Positions 14,101-29,100 of a stretch of 64,000 bases of DNA are shown piece by piece (the first letter of the stretch is position 1; every line of letters begins with the position of its first letter). Source of the stretch: Andrena cerasifolii. Its lineage: Eukaryota > Arthropoda > Insecta > Hymenoptera > Andrenidae. The notes under the pieces are model-generated. The model worked only from the letters and a program-made list of their open reading frames with translations, did no database searches and was not told the origin of the DNA. The DNA lies in NCBI RefSeq assembly GCF_050908995.1, contig NC_135133.1, positions 2,956,001 to 3,020,000 of the forward strand, in the 5' to 3' direction. The position numbers were made by a program, and so were the translations under genes.

Positions 14101-17100
14101 CATACTTTATAAGAAGATTTTATTCTTTTCGATTTCAGACACGACATACAGCTGTTTTCAGGCCCACCGTTTGGCCGTCTAAAATCGAGAGACTTTCGGA
14201 TGTTTATGCATAACTTCCGAAAAACAATGGTTTTTTAACTGAAACTTTTTTTTTAAGTAGTTCATAATACTGTGTAAAGATAGTAAAAAAACGGGAAATC
14301 TTCATCAAGCCGTTGACTTGTAAAAAAATCCACAAAATGTACACATTTACCAAGGGTTCAAACGGGTGTACCCCCTTAAGTCGCAATGTTTGCCCCTCAG
14401 TGAGAACACTGCGGAAGTCCTCCTCGGTGTCAAAGTGCTTCTGAAATTATAGACAAAGAATGATTGTGTCCTATAGGAGTGTACGCATAAAATGGACTAG
14501 AATTATTGATTTATCAACAGTGGTTACAAAATAGCAGCCTTCTAAAGAAAAAGGTCTGGATTTTCTACCTATTTTTCGATGTTTTTGTGGATGCAGCAAA
14601 AACTATTTTTGATACCTGAATGATTCTAGTCCACTTTATGCGTACACCCCTGTAGAACATAGTCATTCTATTGTTTATCATTTTAGGACCACTTTAAGGC
14701 CGAGGAGCACTTCCGCAGAGAGCCTGTATTCTCACTGAGGCACAAACATTGCGATTTAAATCCACACATTTGCAATTATATTTTATAAACATAAAAAATA
14801 CGATTCTATACAGCAAGGAATAATAAACATTTAACAAAAAAAAAACATTAAAATCCGTACATTCGTACTCGAAAAAAAATCATGAAAATACGCCCCTTTT
14901 TCGACCGACAAAGTAGAATGGACTCTACTAATTGTTACATTGGAAGTGTTTTGATTATTGCGTTTTTAATTCCGCTGTTGGAGGACAAAAGAAAGGAGAG
15001 TTGTACGATTCTGGGAGGTATAGGATCGTTCGTATCTAGAACTAAAAGGGAAAACCACTTTTTTTAGTAATTAACGCACTGGGTTGATCCAAGCCAATTT
15101 TCAATCAGCTGCTGTTTAAAATCTATCGGTTAAACTACGTCGCAAAAATTATGAGACAAAGTTTGAACATTGTAGAACATATATTAACCTTTGAAAATCA
15201 ACATTTAACGCAGCATCGTGTTTAAACAGTAGTACCATTTTCAACTGATACCTCAAAAATATTTTACCTCAAAGTCAAACTGTGGACCATTTTGACCACA
15301 CTGAGTTACATTCGGCTTGGGAACCGAGGCTAAAAATTGAATTCTGAGTTCTCTGTGGAATTTGGGTCATTACGTGTATGGTATTCTCTGGCAAGTGGTG
15401 GTGCAAACATATTTTGTACGTAGCTACGTTTATAGATCTGCGTTGGAGGGAAACACAAAAGATGAATTTCGACTGTTTCAAAAGATTTAAACCAGTAGAG
15501 CCGTGAACTTAAGGGAAAACATCCCCCAAATTTCACGTTCTTTCATTCCTAAAACGAACCACACGCGTACATCTTTCTATCGCTTTAATCTCATTCAATA
15601 AAAGAAATCGCTTCAGTGTCCCCCTCTCCGCAAGCAGCGCGATAAAGGTAACCGTTCAGGTACCTTCGCGCACCGCTGCATGGGCCCACTTCTTACGGGC
15701 CCCGAACGGTACAGGGGACTTCTCTTTACAGCCCGTTTACGACTCCTCGCGTGTCCGCGCCGGGTCCGGTTCGGCAGAGATCCCTTCTTTTCATTTCCTT
15801 CCATTTCTTTTTTTTTCTTCTCCTGTCCTTCGTTTACTTCATAAGTTATACTTCTGCCGTTTTAACCTTGCAACCCCCTCCACCCCGTCTCTTTCCCTCC
15901 CCGTGGAAAGGGACCATTCGACGAATTTCATTCGAAGGATAATCGTCGGGCGTAAAGTACAAGCGACAAGCTGCAGGCGATGCACGTTGCATTTTATTAT
16001 TCTCCCGAGATTATTATGCCGGGTGTAATTACGTTGTAAACAGCGACGGTCAGTCTGCGTGGCATTGTGCTGCGTTTTACGGCCGTTTACCTTCCGACCT
16101 GCGTTTTCGGACGTCGCTTTTGTCGATAGGAAACACTTCCGAGGAACCGTTATCGTGGGAACCGGCAGGATTTGTCTGCTGGATTGGGTTTTGGATGAGT
16201 AATGGTTTTGGAAGTTTTATAGGAAATTTAGGAAGCTGTAGGTAGTTTTGGAGGAGATTGTTACCAGTGTTTCAGGTTGGTAGTTTTAGAGGAATTTCGT
16301 TCCACTGGATTCTATTGAATTGTTTGGCATTTGTAATGAATTATGTGGAGTTGTCGTCGAGAACAGTGAACTTTACTGAATTATGTTGAACTTTACTGAA
16401 TTATGTTGAACTTTACTGAATTATGTTGAACTTTACTGAATTATGTTGAACTTTACTGAATTATGTTGAATTCTACTCAATTCGACTGATTCATTTTAAA
16501 TTTAACTGAATTCTACTGTATGTATGTGTATTTATTGCTCCCCGTAGGATTTACAAGAACTTCCAGTCCCTTTTGCCTTTCCTACCTCTTTCGTCTCCCT
16601 TTTACATTTGCCATCTCTATTTACATTTTTACATTCTTACATTCCTGTTACATTTCTTATATTTTTTTTACATTTCTTACATTTTTTTTTACATTTCTTA
16701 CATTTTAAGTTATTACATAAATTGCATAAATTATTATTACATAAATTATCACATTTTTACCCTTTATTACTGAATTATGCAAATTACTTTGTCTGAAAAA
16801 ATACTGAATCGCGTTGAATCAGACGAATTTCACCGAATTCTGCTGGATTCTGTTGAATTGTGTTGATTTTTTATTGCATTCTACTGAATTCTGTGGAATT
16901 GTTTGGCATTTGTAATGAATTATGTGGAGTTGTCGTCGAGAACACTGAATTGTCTTGAACTTTACTGAATTAATTGTGAATTCTACTCAATTCGACTGAT
17001 TCATATTAAATTTAACTGAATTCTACTCAATTCGACTGATTCATATTAAATTTAACTGAATTCTACTCAATTCGACTGATTCATATTAAGTTTAACTGAA

Positions 17101-20100
17101 TTCTACTCAATTCGACTGATTCATATTAAATTTAACTGAATTCTACTCAATTCGACTGATTCATATTAAATTTAACTGAATTCTACTCAATTCGACTGAT
17201 TCATATTAAATTTAACTGAATTCTACTCAATTCAACTGATTCATATTAAATTTAACTGAATTCTACTGTATGTATGTATATTTATTGCTCCCTGTACGGT
17301 TTACAAGAACTTCCAGTCCCTTTTGCCTTTCCTATCTCTTTCCCCCTTTTACATTTGCCATCTCTATTTACATTTTTACATTCTTACATTCCTTTTACAT
17401 TTCTTACATTTTTTTTACATTTCTTACATTTTAAGTTATTACATAAATTGCATAAATTATTATTACATAAATTATCACATTTTTACCCCTTATTACTGAA
17501 TTCTACTGAATTATGTAATTTACTTTGTCTTTAAAATACTGAATCACGTTGAATCAGACGAATTTCACCGAATTCTGCCGGATTCTGTTGAATTGTGTTG
17601 AGTTTTTACTGCATTCTACTGAATTCTGTGGAATTTTTAACGAATTATGTGCAGTTCTACCCAAATCTACTGAATCGTGTTGAACTTGACGAATTTTCCC
17701 GAACTCTGCTGGACTCTGTTGAATCGCGTTGAATTTTATTGAATTCTACTGAATTGCGTGAAGTTTTGAATGAATCATGTGGAATTTTCCCCAGGTCCAC
17801 TGAATTGTGTTGAATTTTACTAAATTCTACCGATTCGTGTCAAGTGCCACTGAATTCTACTCGCATGTACATAGAGTCCAGTATTCAGAACGATCCACCT
17901 ACAACAATTAGCCCATCTCCTCTCGTTTCCCCCCCGAGTTCTTACCTTAGAATATTGCACTCCCAATATTTTCTTCTTCTTCAAAAATGCCACACTCACT
18001 GGACCAAAAAACCACAGACCATAAACCACACGCCACTCTCTAAGCAGACCATAAAAAAATAAAGCAGTCAGTAAACACTTTCCTTGCACCAATTTTCTCC
18101 ATCTTCTTGTAAAAAATAAAAGAACCCCCCACCCGAAACCGTGCACGCGAACGGCGTGCGACAATTAGAGCATAGTGAACGCTTTAATTTCTCCGGATAG
18201 TTTACGAACCCGACCGACTTAATTGCATTTAGTAATCGGCGGGCATTTAGCATCGCGCTCTACGATTGCGCAATAACTCTCGTTGCAAAACTCTCGTTTT
18301 CCCACGGCACGTATTTAATTTAGAGAGCGCGGCGGGGCGCGGGGGGGGGGGGGGGGGGAGGGGGCCGCGAAAATTACCGCGATTAAAATTGCGCGGACTT
18401 GTGTTCGTCCGTGTTATTGCTAAATAATTCAACAAAAGGGGCCCACCAGCGGTGAAAATAAAAAGTCTCGTGACGCGCTGCAACGGGGGGAAGGGAGGGG
18501 AACGAACACAGAATATCTGCGTGAAGAGCGCGAAATTAATAACGCAACTTGATAATTCGGCGTGCGATTCTAGCGGTGCTCTTGTTATGGCATATTACGC
18601 TGCGAATGCTCCTGATAAGAGGATTTAATAGGACGCGAAGTAGCTCGGTGCAAGTCGCGTTTCATTCCGTTAATTTCCTCCCCTCGCCAGTGCCTCTGTA
18701 ATTATTAAAATCAACAATTGAAAAAATCCTCTCGATTCGCAATATTTTGCTTTTAATGTGTTGTAGGTAGTGTTCTTTCTCGAGGATTTTTCGAGAAATT
18801 CTGTAATTTCTTACTTCTTATCTCTCGAGAATTACTATAATTTCTTACTTCTTATTTCTCGAGAAATTATAGTATTTCTCGAGAAACTTAAGTCTAGGAA
18901 AAATATTATATATCTCATTTATTTTCGTAAATGAATGTATTACTAGTTAATCGCGAACGTATAAACACATCTACAATTTATAATGCATCTTATTAATAAC
19001 ACTGGATCCTATATGAATTCGAAAAAAAATTCCAAAAAAAATAACAGTACACTTGATCCTATATGAATTCGAAAAAAAACTCCAAAAAAAATAACAGTAC
19101 ACTTGATCCTATATGAATTAAAAAAAAAATCCAAAAGAAATAACAGTACACTTGATCCTATATGAATTCGAAAAAAAAAATCCAAAAAAATAACAGTACA
19201 CTTGATCCTATATGAATTCGAAAAAAAAATTCCAAAAAAATAACAGTACAGAATTACAGTACTGTTATTTTTTTGGAATTTTTCGATATTATTAACTGCT
19301 GAAGGTGCTCTGAAATTTGCATTTAAAAATTTAGAAAAATTGTGTACTGAATTAAGTACCCAATGAGTTTCTTCTGGCTATTAAAGAAGAAGTATTGAAA
19401 AGAGGAGATAAGACTATTGTACCCCGTATAAAATTTTTGCATGATCCAGAATTTATTCCAAAAGGGTCAAAAGACGCATTTTTTCATTTCACAGCCAAAA
19501 TAGATATTTATGAAAAGTCAAAATATAACAGTAACAGATTTTGCCACAAAAAAAATAGATTCGCTGACGCTACGTTAGACGCATTGTGCTATTTAAAAAT
19601 AAATTTTGAAACCAAAAAGTAATGTTTCGCTTTGTACAAATTTTGTATTAAATAAATTAATTTTCCAGTTATATTTAATATCTATTCTTTCATTTACACA
19701 ACTTGTGTATAAATTAGACAGGAATAATCGTTTAGTTAAAGTTTTCTTGTGTTTTCGATAAATATTATCAACATTATTCCAAAAATATAATTTTTGCAAT
19801 ATTTTTTTCAATTTCTCGAGAATTCTCCAGAAATATCATCTCATTTCTGATTTCTCGAGAAACAAAAAATATGGAGAAATCAGGAACACTAGTTGTAGGT
19901 CTGTAACCATTATCCGAATAATCTACGTATTCGATGATACCTAATAAGGGAAGATCCCGAACCCGAAAGTTAAAAAAAATCTGAAACTTTATGAATACGT
20001 AGGGAATTTCCTCCTGATTATAACGCAATTTTTGTTAGCTGCCCAAATTCACTCTAAGGGGGTGTAACTAACCCCTGAAAAAACCCGGTTATTTTCCGAT

Positions 20101-23100
20101 TTTGTGTTACAACTCGCGAACTGTAAGAGATAGAAAAAAAGTTTCAAGACAAAAGATATTCCTTTTAATTAAATCTACCGTTTGGTGAAAAAATTATTTT
20201 ACAGTTCACAAGTTATAACCCAAAATCGGTAAATAACCGGATTTTCAGCTGTCAATTACACCTCCTTGCTGTAATCCGGTTCACGGTAAAATAATTTCTC
20301 TACCAAACGCTAGATCTAATTAAAACAAGCAACTTTTATCTCTAGACTTTTTTTCTATCCCTTACAGATTGCGAGTTACAAAATAAATTCCTAAAATAGC
20401 CAAATGTTCAGGGGTTAATTTCACCCCCTTTGAGCGACTTTCGACAGCAAACAAAAATTGCGTTATAACCAGGAGGAAATCCTCTACATATTCGCAAAGT
20501 ATCAGAATATTATAAATTTTCAACTTCTTGATCTTCCCTTACAACAAATTATTCATATTCGAATATCTGAATAATTACATCTACAACTAGTAGCCTAGAG
20601 TCATCGAGTTACACAAAACTAACAATACATTACAAAAAACATTCGCATAAAAATCTACGAATGGTTGCATCCGAAGCAGGTATCACTCTGTATTTGCTGG
20701 AATTCCAAGAGGTCATATTTCTCAAAAAAATCCAGCAAACGGTGCGCGCATTGTGAAATAAAATTCTAGCTGATTCCGCGCAAAAGATTGCCCCAGAATT
20801 TCCCGGCAATTTCACACTTCCCAAACAACCCGGCGCGATATTCCGACCTGCATCTCTGCCCCCGGCAGAGTGCAGCGTTCCAACGTCAGCCACTATAAAA
20901 TCACTGCCGCTCTGCCGCAGGAATGTACAGTTGCGAAGGTAAGCTGTCGTGGCTTCGCAGAGGCAGCAGGTCTACGCGGGCCAGATAATAATGAACGAAA
21001 GAACTGGAAAATAAAGGTGTACCGTTACAGCCCCGACAGCTGGCACTGAAGATGAGGCATACGCGCGTACCGTGAACCTGCTTAGGCCTAGGCGCGGGGC
21101 GCGGACGTTCCAGCGGTGAAGAATAGACAGGCGTTCGATTAAGAGGCACCTCGTCGACATTAGGAATCGTTCTGCAATTTTCACACAGAAGCAGCCCGCC
21201 CCGAGGAGCGCTGCAGCTATTTCCCAAGACGGAGGACCTCGCAGCCGCTTCTACGCCTATGTTTACAGGGGGTTGTAATTCGAGACAGCCTCGAAGGGAG
21301 AGTGGGGTAAAAGTGGCCACCCTAGGCTATACCTGCGAAAATCTATTCAGTTCGGTACTCGTCTAGTGTCGAGGCAACACGTCCTCTATTCGCAGCGATC
21401 CTACGCTGCCACGTTTGGCCCCCTTTGGACTTCGTCCCGATTCGACCGCGAGTGGTGGCCCCTCTCCACGAGCCGCGGCCTAGCATCGCGTGTGTACGTT
21501 CATCCCGAGATCCTCGTGCTCTGCACCCTTCGCTTTCGATATTCAGTTTCAACGCGAGCCTCGAGTCCTGCCACGAGGAGCGCACGCATCTCTTCGCCAG
21601 CTCGTCGTTCGCGGCACTGTGCTGAAACGTGCTCGACGCTCGCACGTGGAGGAGGCAAGTGGTGTGGATGGAAATTATTAGACACCGTTGGGACATCTCT
21701 GCGCGGCGTTGGGAATTTGTTGTTTTGGGGTGTTGCGAAGGGAAATTTATTTTACTTGTGATTTTAATTGATGGGTGTCGGGAAGTGGATGCACGGTCTT
21801 TGGGTGGAATTTAGTTTGGAATATATAGAGGATAATGGGGGTGGATGAGTTGTAGAATATTAGCTGTTAGTGGTTGGAAATTTATTGGAGAAAAGAATTT
21901 TTGTGGGAACAGAAGTAGATGTTTTCAAGTCTGCGATTAAAGTGGTTTGCATCTGGCCGGTGTTAAAGCGTTGCGAGGTGTGAATAGAGAAGTAATTTGG
22001 TCGCCTTTAATTAATTCGATAGGTTGTGCGGGGGGAATAAATTTTGATTGGTAAATTTAATGGGGAAATCGCTGAGTGATATATTTCTTTAGTAATTTTG
22101 AATAGGCGTAAGTGGGGGAGGGTGTAGTGATTAATTAGGTAACAGTGGTGTTAAGTGGGTTAAGTTGAAGATTATAGTATCCAATTTAACGCAGCACGGA
22201 AATTGGTGCGGAATAAAATAAGGAGGAAAGTTGTGTAGAGGATAGTGCTCCTGCCAGGACTTGACCCCCGACCCCTCCGGGTTGCAATGCTTACCTGCTA
22301 TTGTGCTACTTGAACACCACTTAAATCCTAGGAAAAGCATTCAGGCGACTTGGGGATACGCCGTTTATAGCCGTTTTTTTTATGTAACTAAACATTAGCG
22401 ATCAATATTCCACGAGGCATTGCATCTGCTATTGTATAGTCTGCGCTATTGTGTGAACACTGTAATCTGGGTTTTCTATTTTTACAGCTTTTACAAGATG
22501 TGAATTAAAAGGTTTGAAGAATGTGTAGGAATTTTAAGAAGAGGAGTTACAAATTTTAACTTCGATTTTCTCATATTTATTTCTGCGAAAATGCTTTAAA
22601 ATTATATAATTGCCTTTAGGCAGGTGTAGGAAAATGGGATTGTTACACGGGGTGTACGAAAATTATATGCAATGATTCAGGCAAGTGATTCTACACCTTT
22701 GGATTGGCGGAGATCTGTTAAAAAATTTAATGGATTTGTTGAGCTTGAAATTAGGGGTGAATTTTTGTTTATTATAACGTGCTTGCCTCACTAAAAAGGG
22801 TGAAAGAAACTATGTTCCAAAAAATCTTTCAAATTATCAACGACAAAAATAGTTCCTTTGGCACTTTTTAGACTCCCCAGTGAGTAGAACGCAGTAAAAT
22901 AAGCAAAATTGGATCTCGAGTTTCGATTTCAAGATCAATTTTTCGACACATTTTTTTAACTGATCTACACCGATCCAGAAATGTGTAGAATCACCTTTGT
23001 GAGCCATGTTTTTTATTTTTTTTTACAACCGGTAGAATACTTCTCTGCTACATTATCATTACTTCTCTACACTTTTACTATAATATTCCTATCATCTATC

Positions 23101-26100
23101 TCCCATCGCCATAATATTAGCAATACTAATTCAAGAACAATATCACAGTGCAATTATTTGGAAATTATTTCTTCAAACAGGGCAACACAATCGTACTTAA
23201 CAGAAAACTCTAATTCAAGAATCTTGAAATAAAGTAACACCCTGCTGTGTTATTGTTCAACCCTGAGACTGTCTTCACTCCACCCATACGTATAACATAT
23301 TTTACATATTTAAGTAATGTTAAATTCAGAATTACCTAATATAAACCTTGATTAATGTACTTTTAGTTAGAACCACCCACCAAAGAAGTGCACAAAGTAA
23401 TTTTGCTAGAAGAATTGAACAAGCTAAGCCCAAATTTCAAGGAATATTAATAATAGATTAAAGCTTATGAATAGTTGAAGAATATTAACTTGTAATCACA
23501 TTTGTATAAATTAAATATTGAATTTTGACGAATATTTTTTGCAAGATCTTTGCTACTTCAACAGATGAAAATACTTTTTCAAATAAACAGTGTACAATTT
23601 TCCAATTGAATGCCTCAAAACAAAAGTATATTAAAGTGAATTTGATTTGCGAATTCGTACTTTGAAGTCAATTTAATATGCAAGATATGTTACATATAGG
23701 GTGGACTGCTACTTTTATGAGTAACCGTAACAACTTATGGTTTTCTGAAAATTAGAGAAGTTTAGGGGAAAGGTGGGATAGTTGATTAGCGGGGATACAC
23801 GATCGCATCAGTTTTTTAATTAATGTATTGGCAATCTGTGCCTGCTGCCACGCTATCGTGGTAATGTTTGCATTACCGCAACACTTCACATTGCAGTTTT
23901 CTTTTGGGAGCATAGAATAATGTTGTTAGAAGCTTCGCTCTTATTTGCAGCCAAAAAGTAAATATTTCGGTCTGCTTGTTCTTCCTCCTTTTCGAATAAA
24001 TATTGCACTTTAAACGATTTGAAATATATCAAGTAAAACCAGAAATTTCTGGTCTATTAATGCTATTCATTAATTGAGCTAAATATTTAAGGTAAGTTTC
24101 AATTTTCATCTTTTTCAAATCGATTGCATTGAAGGATACTTGATCAGTGTGTGAGGGATACTTGAACAGTTGAAAATGCCCCAAAAAGAGCCATAGAACG
24201 GCTAATGAAACAGAAAAATACAGCAGAGAAAGTGAGAAAATGAAAATCTTTTCTTCATCATCATCTTAATCAGATGATATCTAAGTGAAATGTCTTTTAA
24301 GAATGCATTTATGTTATTTTATGCCATAGAGTTAAATTCTTTAGTTTTATTTTTTCAGTAATTCTCTCAAGTTATAATTTACTTTCTGTTTATGATATTC
24401 CCTTTATTTCACGTTATTGGCGAAGATAATAAATATTTTGTAGAAAGTTAACGTGTTATTTACTCTTAAAGTTCACTGATCAAGTCTCCCCTTCAGTGGG
24501 TGATACTTGTGCATAAAGTCACTGGCAGAAAATGTTGAATTTCAGTCATTAAAATTAGTTTTCAGCTCTCAAATTTGTACAAGTATATTGAGAATACTCT
24601 AAGATTTACAGCTTACATAATTAAATACAAACAAAGCAAACCATTAATAACATTTTAACCCTTAACTGGTATACTGTTTTTTGGCAAACGTGGCTGGTAT
24701 ACTGGGGTCGTGGCAGACCCCAAATAAAAAAGGTTACAGAAATTTGTAAAGTCGACCCTAGATCAACCTCTATGAATATTTTGCTCTTAGGTAATGTATA
24801 AGATAATAGAAACCTAGAAAGTTAAACGATTCTTATAAAATTAATTAGAAAAACAGTTCACAAGCTTAGACAACCAAAAATTTTGCAGCGAACTTTGCGT
24901 GCCTGGGGTCATGAGCGACCCCAAGATACCAGTTAAGGGTTAATAAAAAAAAGCAAAACTGTGATCAACTACCCCACCTTTCCCCCATAATGAATTTTGG
25001 GGATGAGTTAAAAAGGACCCGGAGACAGTAGCAGATGCACCCAACGAAATCAGTCCACGTTCGGCTAAAAAAAGACCCGGTGACCATGCTAGAGAGTTCC
25101 CCGACCATTCGCCTATGGTGGACGCGATTCACACAACATTTTCCCCCGTTGCCTGTTGCAGGATGGATGTACCACGTCGTTGACTGTACCGTGCTTGGTA
25201 TAACGCGACAGCAGAAGCAAGCGATCGCTATTCACTGTCTGCAGAAGTCCATCGAGGCGGAACCGAAGAGCGGTCAGAGCCTTTACCTGCTGGGACGTTG
25301 CCTCGCCGCTTCGGGGAAGGTTCATGATGCGTTTATCGCTTACAGGTAAAGTGTGACCGGCATTAAAGAGCGCTAATCTCGAAATTATTACGTCGATGCA
25401 TCAAACGGGGACGTTTAAGCCTCTTATGCTAATCTGTGGGCCCGACTAATTCCCGGTTCCGCGAAACTCCCTAATACCACCCCCGTGGCGGCTGCCCCGT
25501 TTGAGATACCGTCGCGCCTCCCTTCCCTCCTCACTGCGACCATCTAGTAGCACCTAGAACTGTTGCAGAAACTCCGTGGAAAAGTCCGAAGGCAACGCAG
25601 ACACTTGGTGCAGCATAGGCGTCCTGTACCAGCAGCAGAACCAGCCTATGGACGCGTTGCAAGCCTACATATGCGCGGTGCAGCTGGACAAATCACACTC
25701 GGCCGCGTGGACTAACTTGGGGATACTGTACGAGAGCGTTAGCCAGCCGAAAGACGCTCTGGCCTGTTACGTCAACGCATCCAGGTAAAGTAGACGCGCG
25801 GCAGCCGGTGTTTCTGCGTCCCGGGAGCCCACCGATCGCCGTGTAACTATGCGGAACTTTGCTTCTAGAGAGGCATTCGAACTTTGACTGTTCAGAATGC
25901 CCCGCGGAAGCTCACGATCCCCCATGGACTTCCATTACTTTTGTACAGATGCACAAACACACGCACACACAAACACCCTAGCCCTCACCTCGTTGCACCG
26001 TTGTATACCGAGATGTACACGTTTCTTTGGATTGAATAATAAACTCTGAACAAGTCAATCACAGCTATGGACGGCCCCTCCTCCCACCCTCCTCCACTTA

Positions 26101-29100
26101 GCGTATGGTTTTAAGTGTCGCAAGGATGAGTTACCGGGTCAGCGCGCAGCGGATGATCATTCGTCACTGTACTTGTATTCATTGTGTCATTTGTATAATT
26201 GTTCGCCGCAATAGCGTAGCGCAGTCACGTTCGATGGGCGCGATCGCACACACGCCTGTCTAACGAGCGAGATTCGTAAGTCGAGGGACAGGTGGGCGCT
26301 CGGTGGAAGCCGAGAGCTCCCCTGTCCAGGGTGTCGGAAGCATCGCATAATGGAGCGGCGATCCTTTCGCTCTTTAATGCGTAGGGGCAACAACAACACG
26401 CCGAATTGCACGGGCTCGCTGGCGGCTCTAGGCGGCGCTAAGTCCGGCGGTAACACCCCGATGAACCCATCGCTGCAGCAGAGGATCAGCTTCCTGCAGA
26501 GTCACTTGAGCCAAGCACCGATGCCTTCCGTCGCTACCAAGTGAGTCGCAGATATCGGTGGAAGCTGGACGAATTTATTGGGAGGTTTCGCGGTGTTCCA
26601 AGCTTTAACGATTGCTGCTTTTGACTAGTAACGTTTCTGTCTTCGTCAAGGAGGCGGCAATTGCCGTCTATAGAAGAGGCTTGGAATTTGCCAATCAGCG
26701 CGGAGATGTCCAGCAGGCAGCAGCAACAACAGCAACCGCCCACCGGTCCGGGCTACAAGTATGGCGCTACGCCGTCCGGGCCGCCACCTCCTTATCCGCA
26801 AGGACAGGGGCAGAATCTTAATACGAAGAGGTTCAAAGTGAGTCGCCGGGCTTGAAGGGTGGCGCTGTACGAAGCGCGGTCAGTAAAACGAATACCACTT
26901 TCAGCCAGGAGAAGAGCCGATCTCACCAGGCGCCCAGCAAAGGCCACCACCGTTTTACCTCTCATCCCAGCAGCTGCAGATGCTGCAGTTCCTTCAGCAG
27001 AATCACGGCAGCTTGACGCCCCAGCAGCAAGGTCTCCTTGCCCAGCTGCAGCATCAGTATAGATCCATGCAGCAGCACCAGCAGCAGCTTCGACTGCAAC
27101 AACAGCAGGCTGCGCAGAGAGGTTTGAGGCCTGGACAGCCTGGCTATCCCACTGGGTACACTCATGCGCAACTGGGACAGCCAGGTGTCATCAAGAACTA
27201 CGGGATACCCCAGCAACCGGTACCTAGCTACTTCTAAGGACGTTTAGGCAGACGTGTTCGTTATTTCACATCCTTGTTTAATTACCCCAGTTGCAGCAAG
27301 GTGGAACGGTCGCGCTGCAAACAGGGTTCTCGGACTCGAACGTCGGTTACAACACAGCAGCCACTGGCAACAGCCAGACCCCAGGAATGCCTTACAAGTC
27401 AGCGTCCGACCCGAGCTACCCCCAGAGGCAACTGACCCCCGGCCAGTACAACCAGTACCAGCCGAATCAGTACACCGCCCAGGGTTACACTCAGATCTCG
27501 TCGACGACGAGCAACTACCCGGAAGGCTCCGCGGGTAACAAGGATCTAGGCGTGACGGACCAGGAGCTGCAGGCTCTGCTGTCGCAGAAGGACATCGCCA
27601 CCTCGTTGGCGGAGGACCTGCTGAAGCATTTCGGCTCCGAGGATCTGGACGTGAAGGAGGAGGCGCCGAGTATCATGAACAACGGCACTCTGAGCTCCGG
27701 CCCGTTCTCGCCGTCCAACTTGGAGGACAGCACCGAGAAGATCAAAGAGGTGAAACTGGAGAAGATGGATGACAGCCAGCCGTCGTCCACGTCGAAGCAC
27801 GACACGTACGAGAAGAACGCCGCGAAGACGCCCACCTCGTCCGTGGAAACGGTGAAATGCGAGGCGACGTCCAGCACGAATAAAATAGAGCCGTCTGCTC
27901 GAGTCGAGCCTGTCCTTAAATTGGAGAGCCTGTGCGAGTCGCAGCCCGAGCAGGAGCTTAGCATAGAAATGGACGCGAAAAATATCATCGAGGCGTGCAA
28001 AGGCCAAGGGTTGAAGGGTGTGCCGAATTGTTCCATACTGTCCGATCGCTCGCCCCCGCCGGCGCCGCCGGATCCTCCTAGCCAGAGGCTAACGAAGGAG
28101 CAGCTCCTACCGCCGACTCCCAGCGTTTACTTGGAGAACAAGAAGGACGCGTTCAGTCCGCAGCTTCAGGAGTTCTGCTTGAAACACCCCATAGCTGTGA
28201 TTCGCGGCCTGGCAGCCGCTTTGAAACTGGACCTCGGCCTTTTCTCCACCAAGACGCTGGTGGAGGCCAACCCTGACCACGGCATCGAAGTGAGGACGCA
28301 GATGCAGCAGACGAGCGACGAGAACTGGGATCCCGTCATGGGCAGGAAAGTTTGGGGCTGCATCAGCCACAGGAGTCACACGACGATCGCGAAGTACGCG
28401 CAGTATCAAGCATCCAGCTTTCAGGAAAGCTTGAAGGAGGAAAGGGAGAAGGCTCAGGGTATACACACCTCGAATCTGTCCGATTCCGACTCGAAGGACA
28501 GCACTGGTGCTGTCAGGAGGAAGAAGAACGCCTTCGGATTGGCGGGTCGACCTGGCTCGAAGATGCTGCGATTTGGGACCAATGTAGATTTATCGGACGA
28601 GAGGAAGTGGAAGCCGCAGCTGCAGGAGCTGATGAAACTGCCGGCGTTCTCCAGAGTTGTGTCAGCTGGGAATATGCTCAGCCACGTTGGTCACGTCATT
28701 CTGGGCATGAATACCGTTCAGTTGTACATGAAGGTAACATACATTTGCTTTTTTCTTTTTTATGAATCTCGGGTAAGGCATTTAGGGCATCAAATTATAA
28801 TACTGCTATGCCTTGTAACTTCCTGCTGTTAGAAATCAAGTTAACCCTCCGTCGGATAAACTTCTTATCACAAATTGGTCACACGTGAGGTTCACTGCAC
28901 CTAGGATTTATACAAAAAGTGACTTCTGAAAAAAAACGGTTTTCGAATTTTCACAAAAAATATATAATTAAAATAGTGAATGAATATTTGTACTTATTTT
29001 AAAAATGTTCAGTTCGCTTAATATTTGTGGAATTACAAAAATATAACAAAATAAATTATTCTCTATCTATACAAAACCAAATTAAAAAAAAACAATTCAC

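Noticed and set aside
20901..21761. Overlapping frames of 117-139 codons on both strands
   Set aside because: GC-rich composition lowers stop frequency on both strands at once. None shows a domain and they overlap each other.
26036..26041. AATAAA in the Utx intron as a gene end
   Set aside because: Convincing Utx exons continue downstream in frame, so at most this is an alternative intronic poly(A) site with no further evidence.
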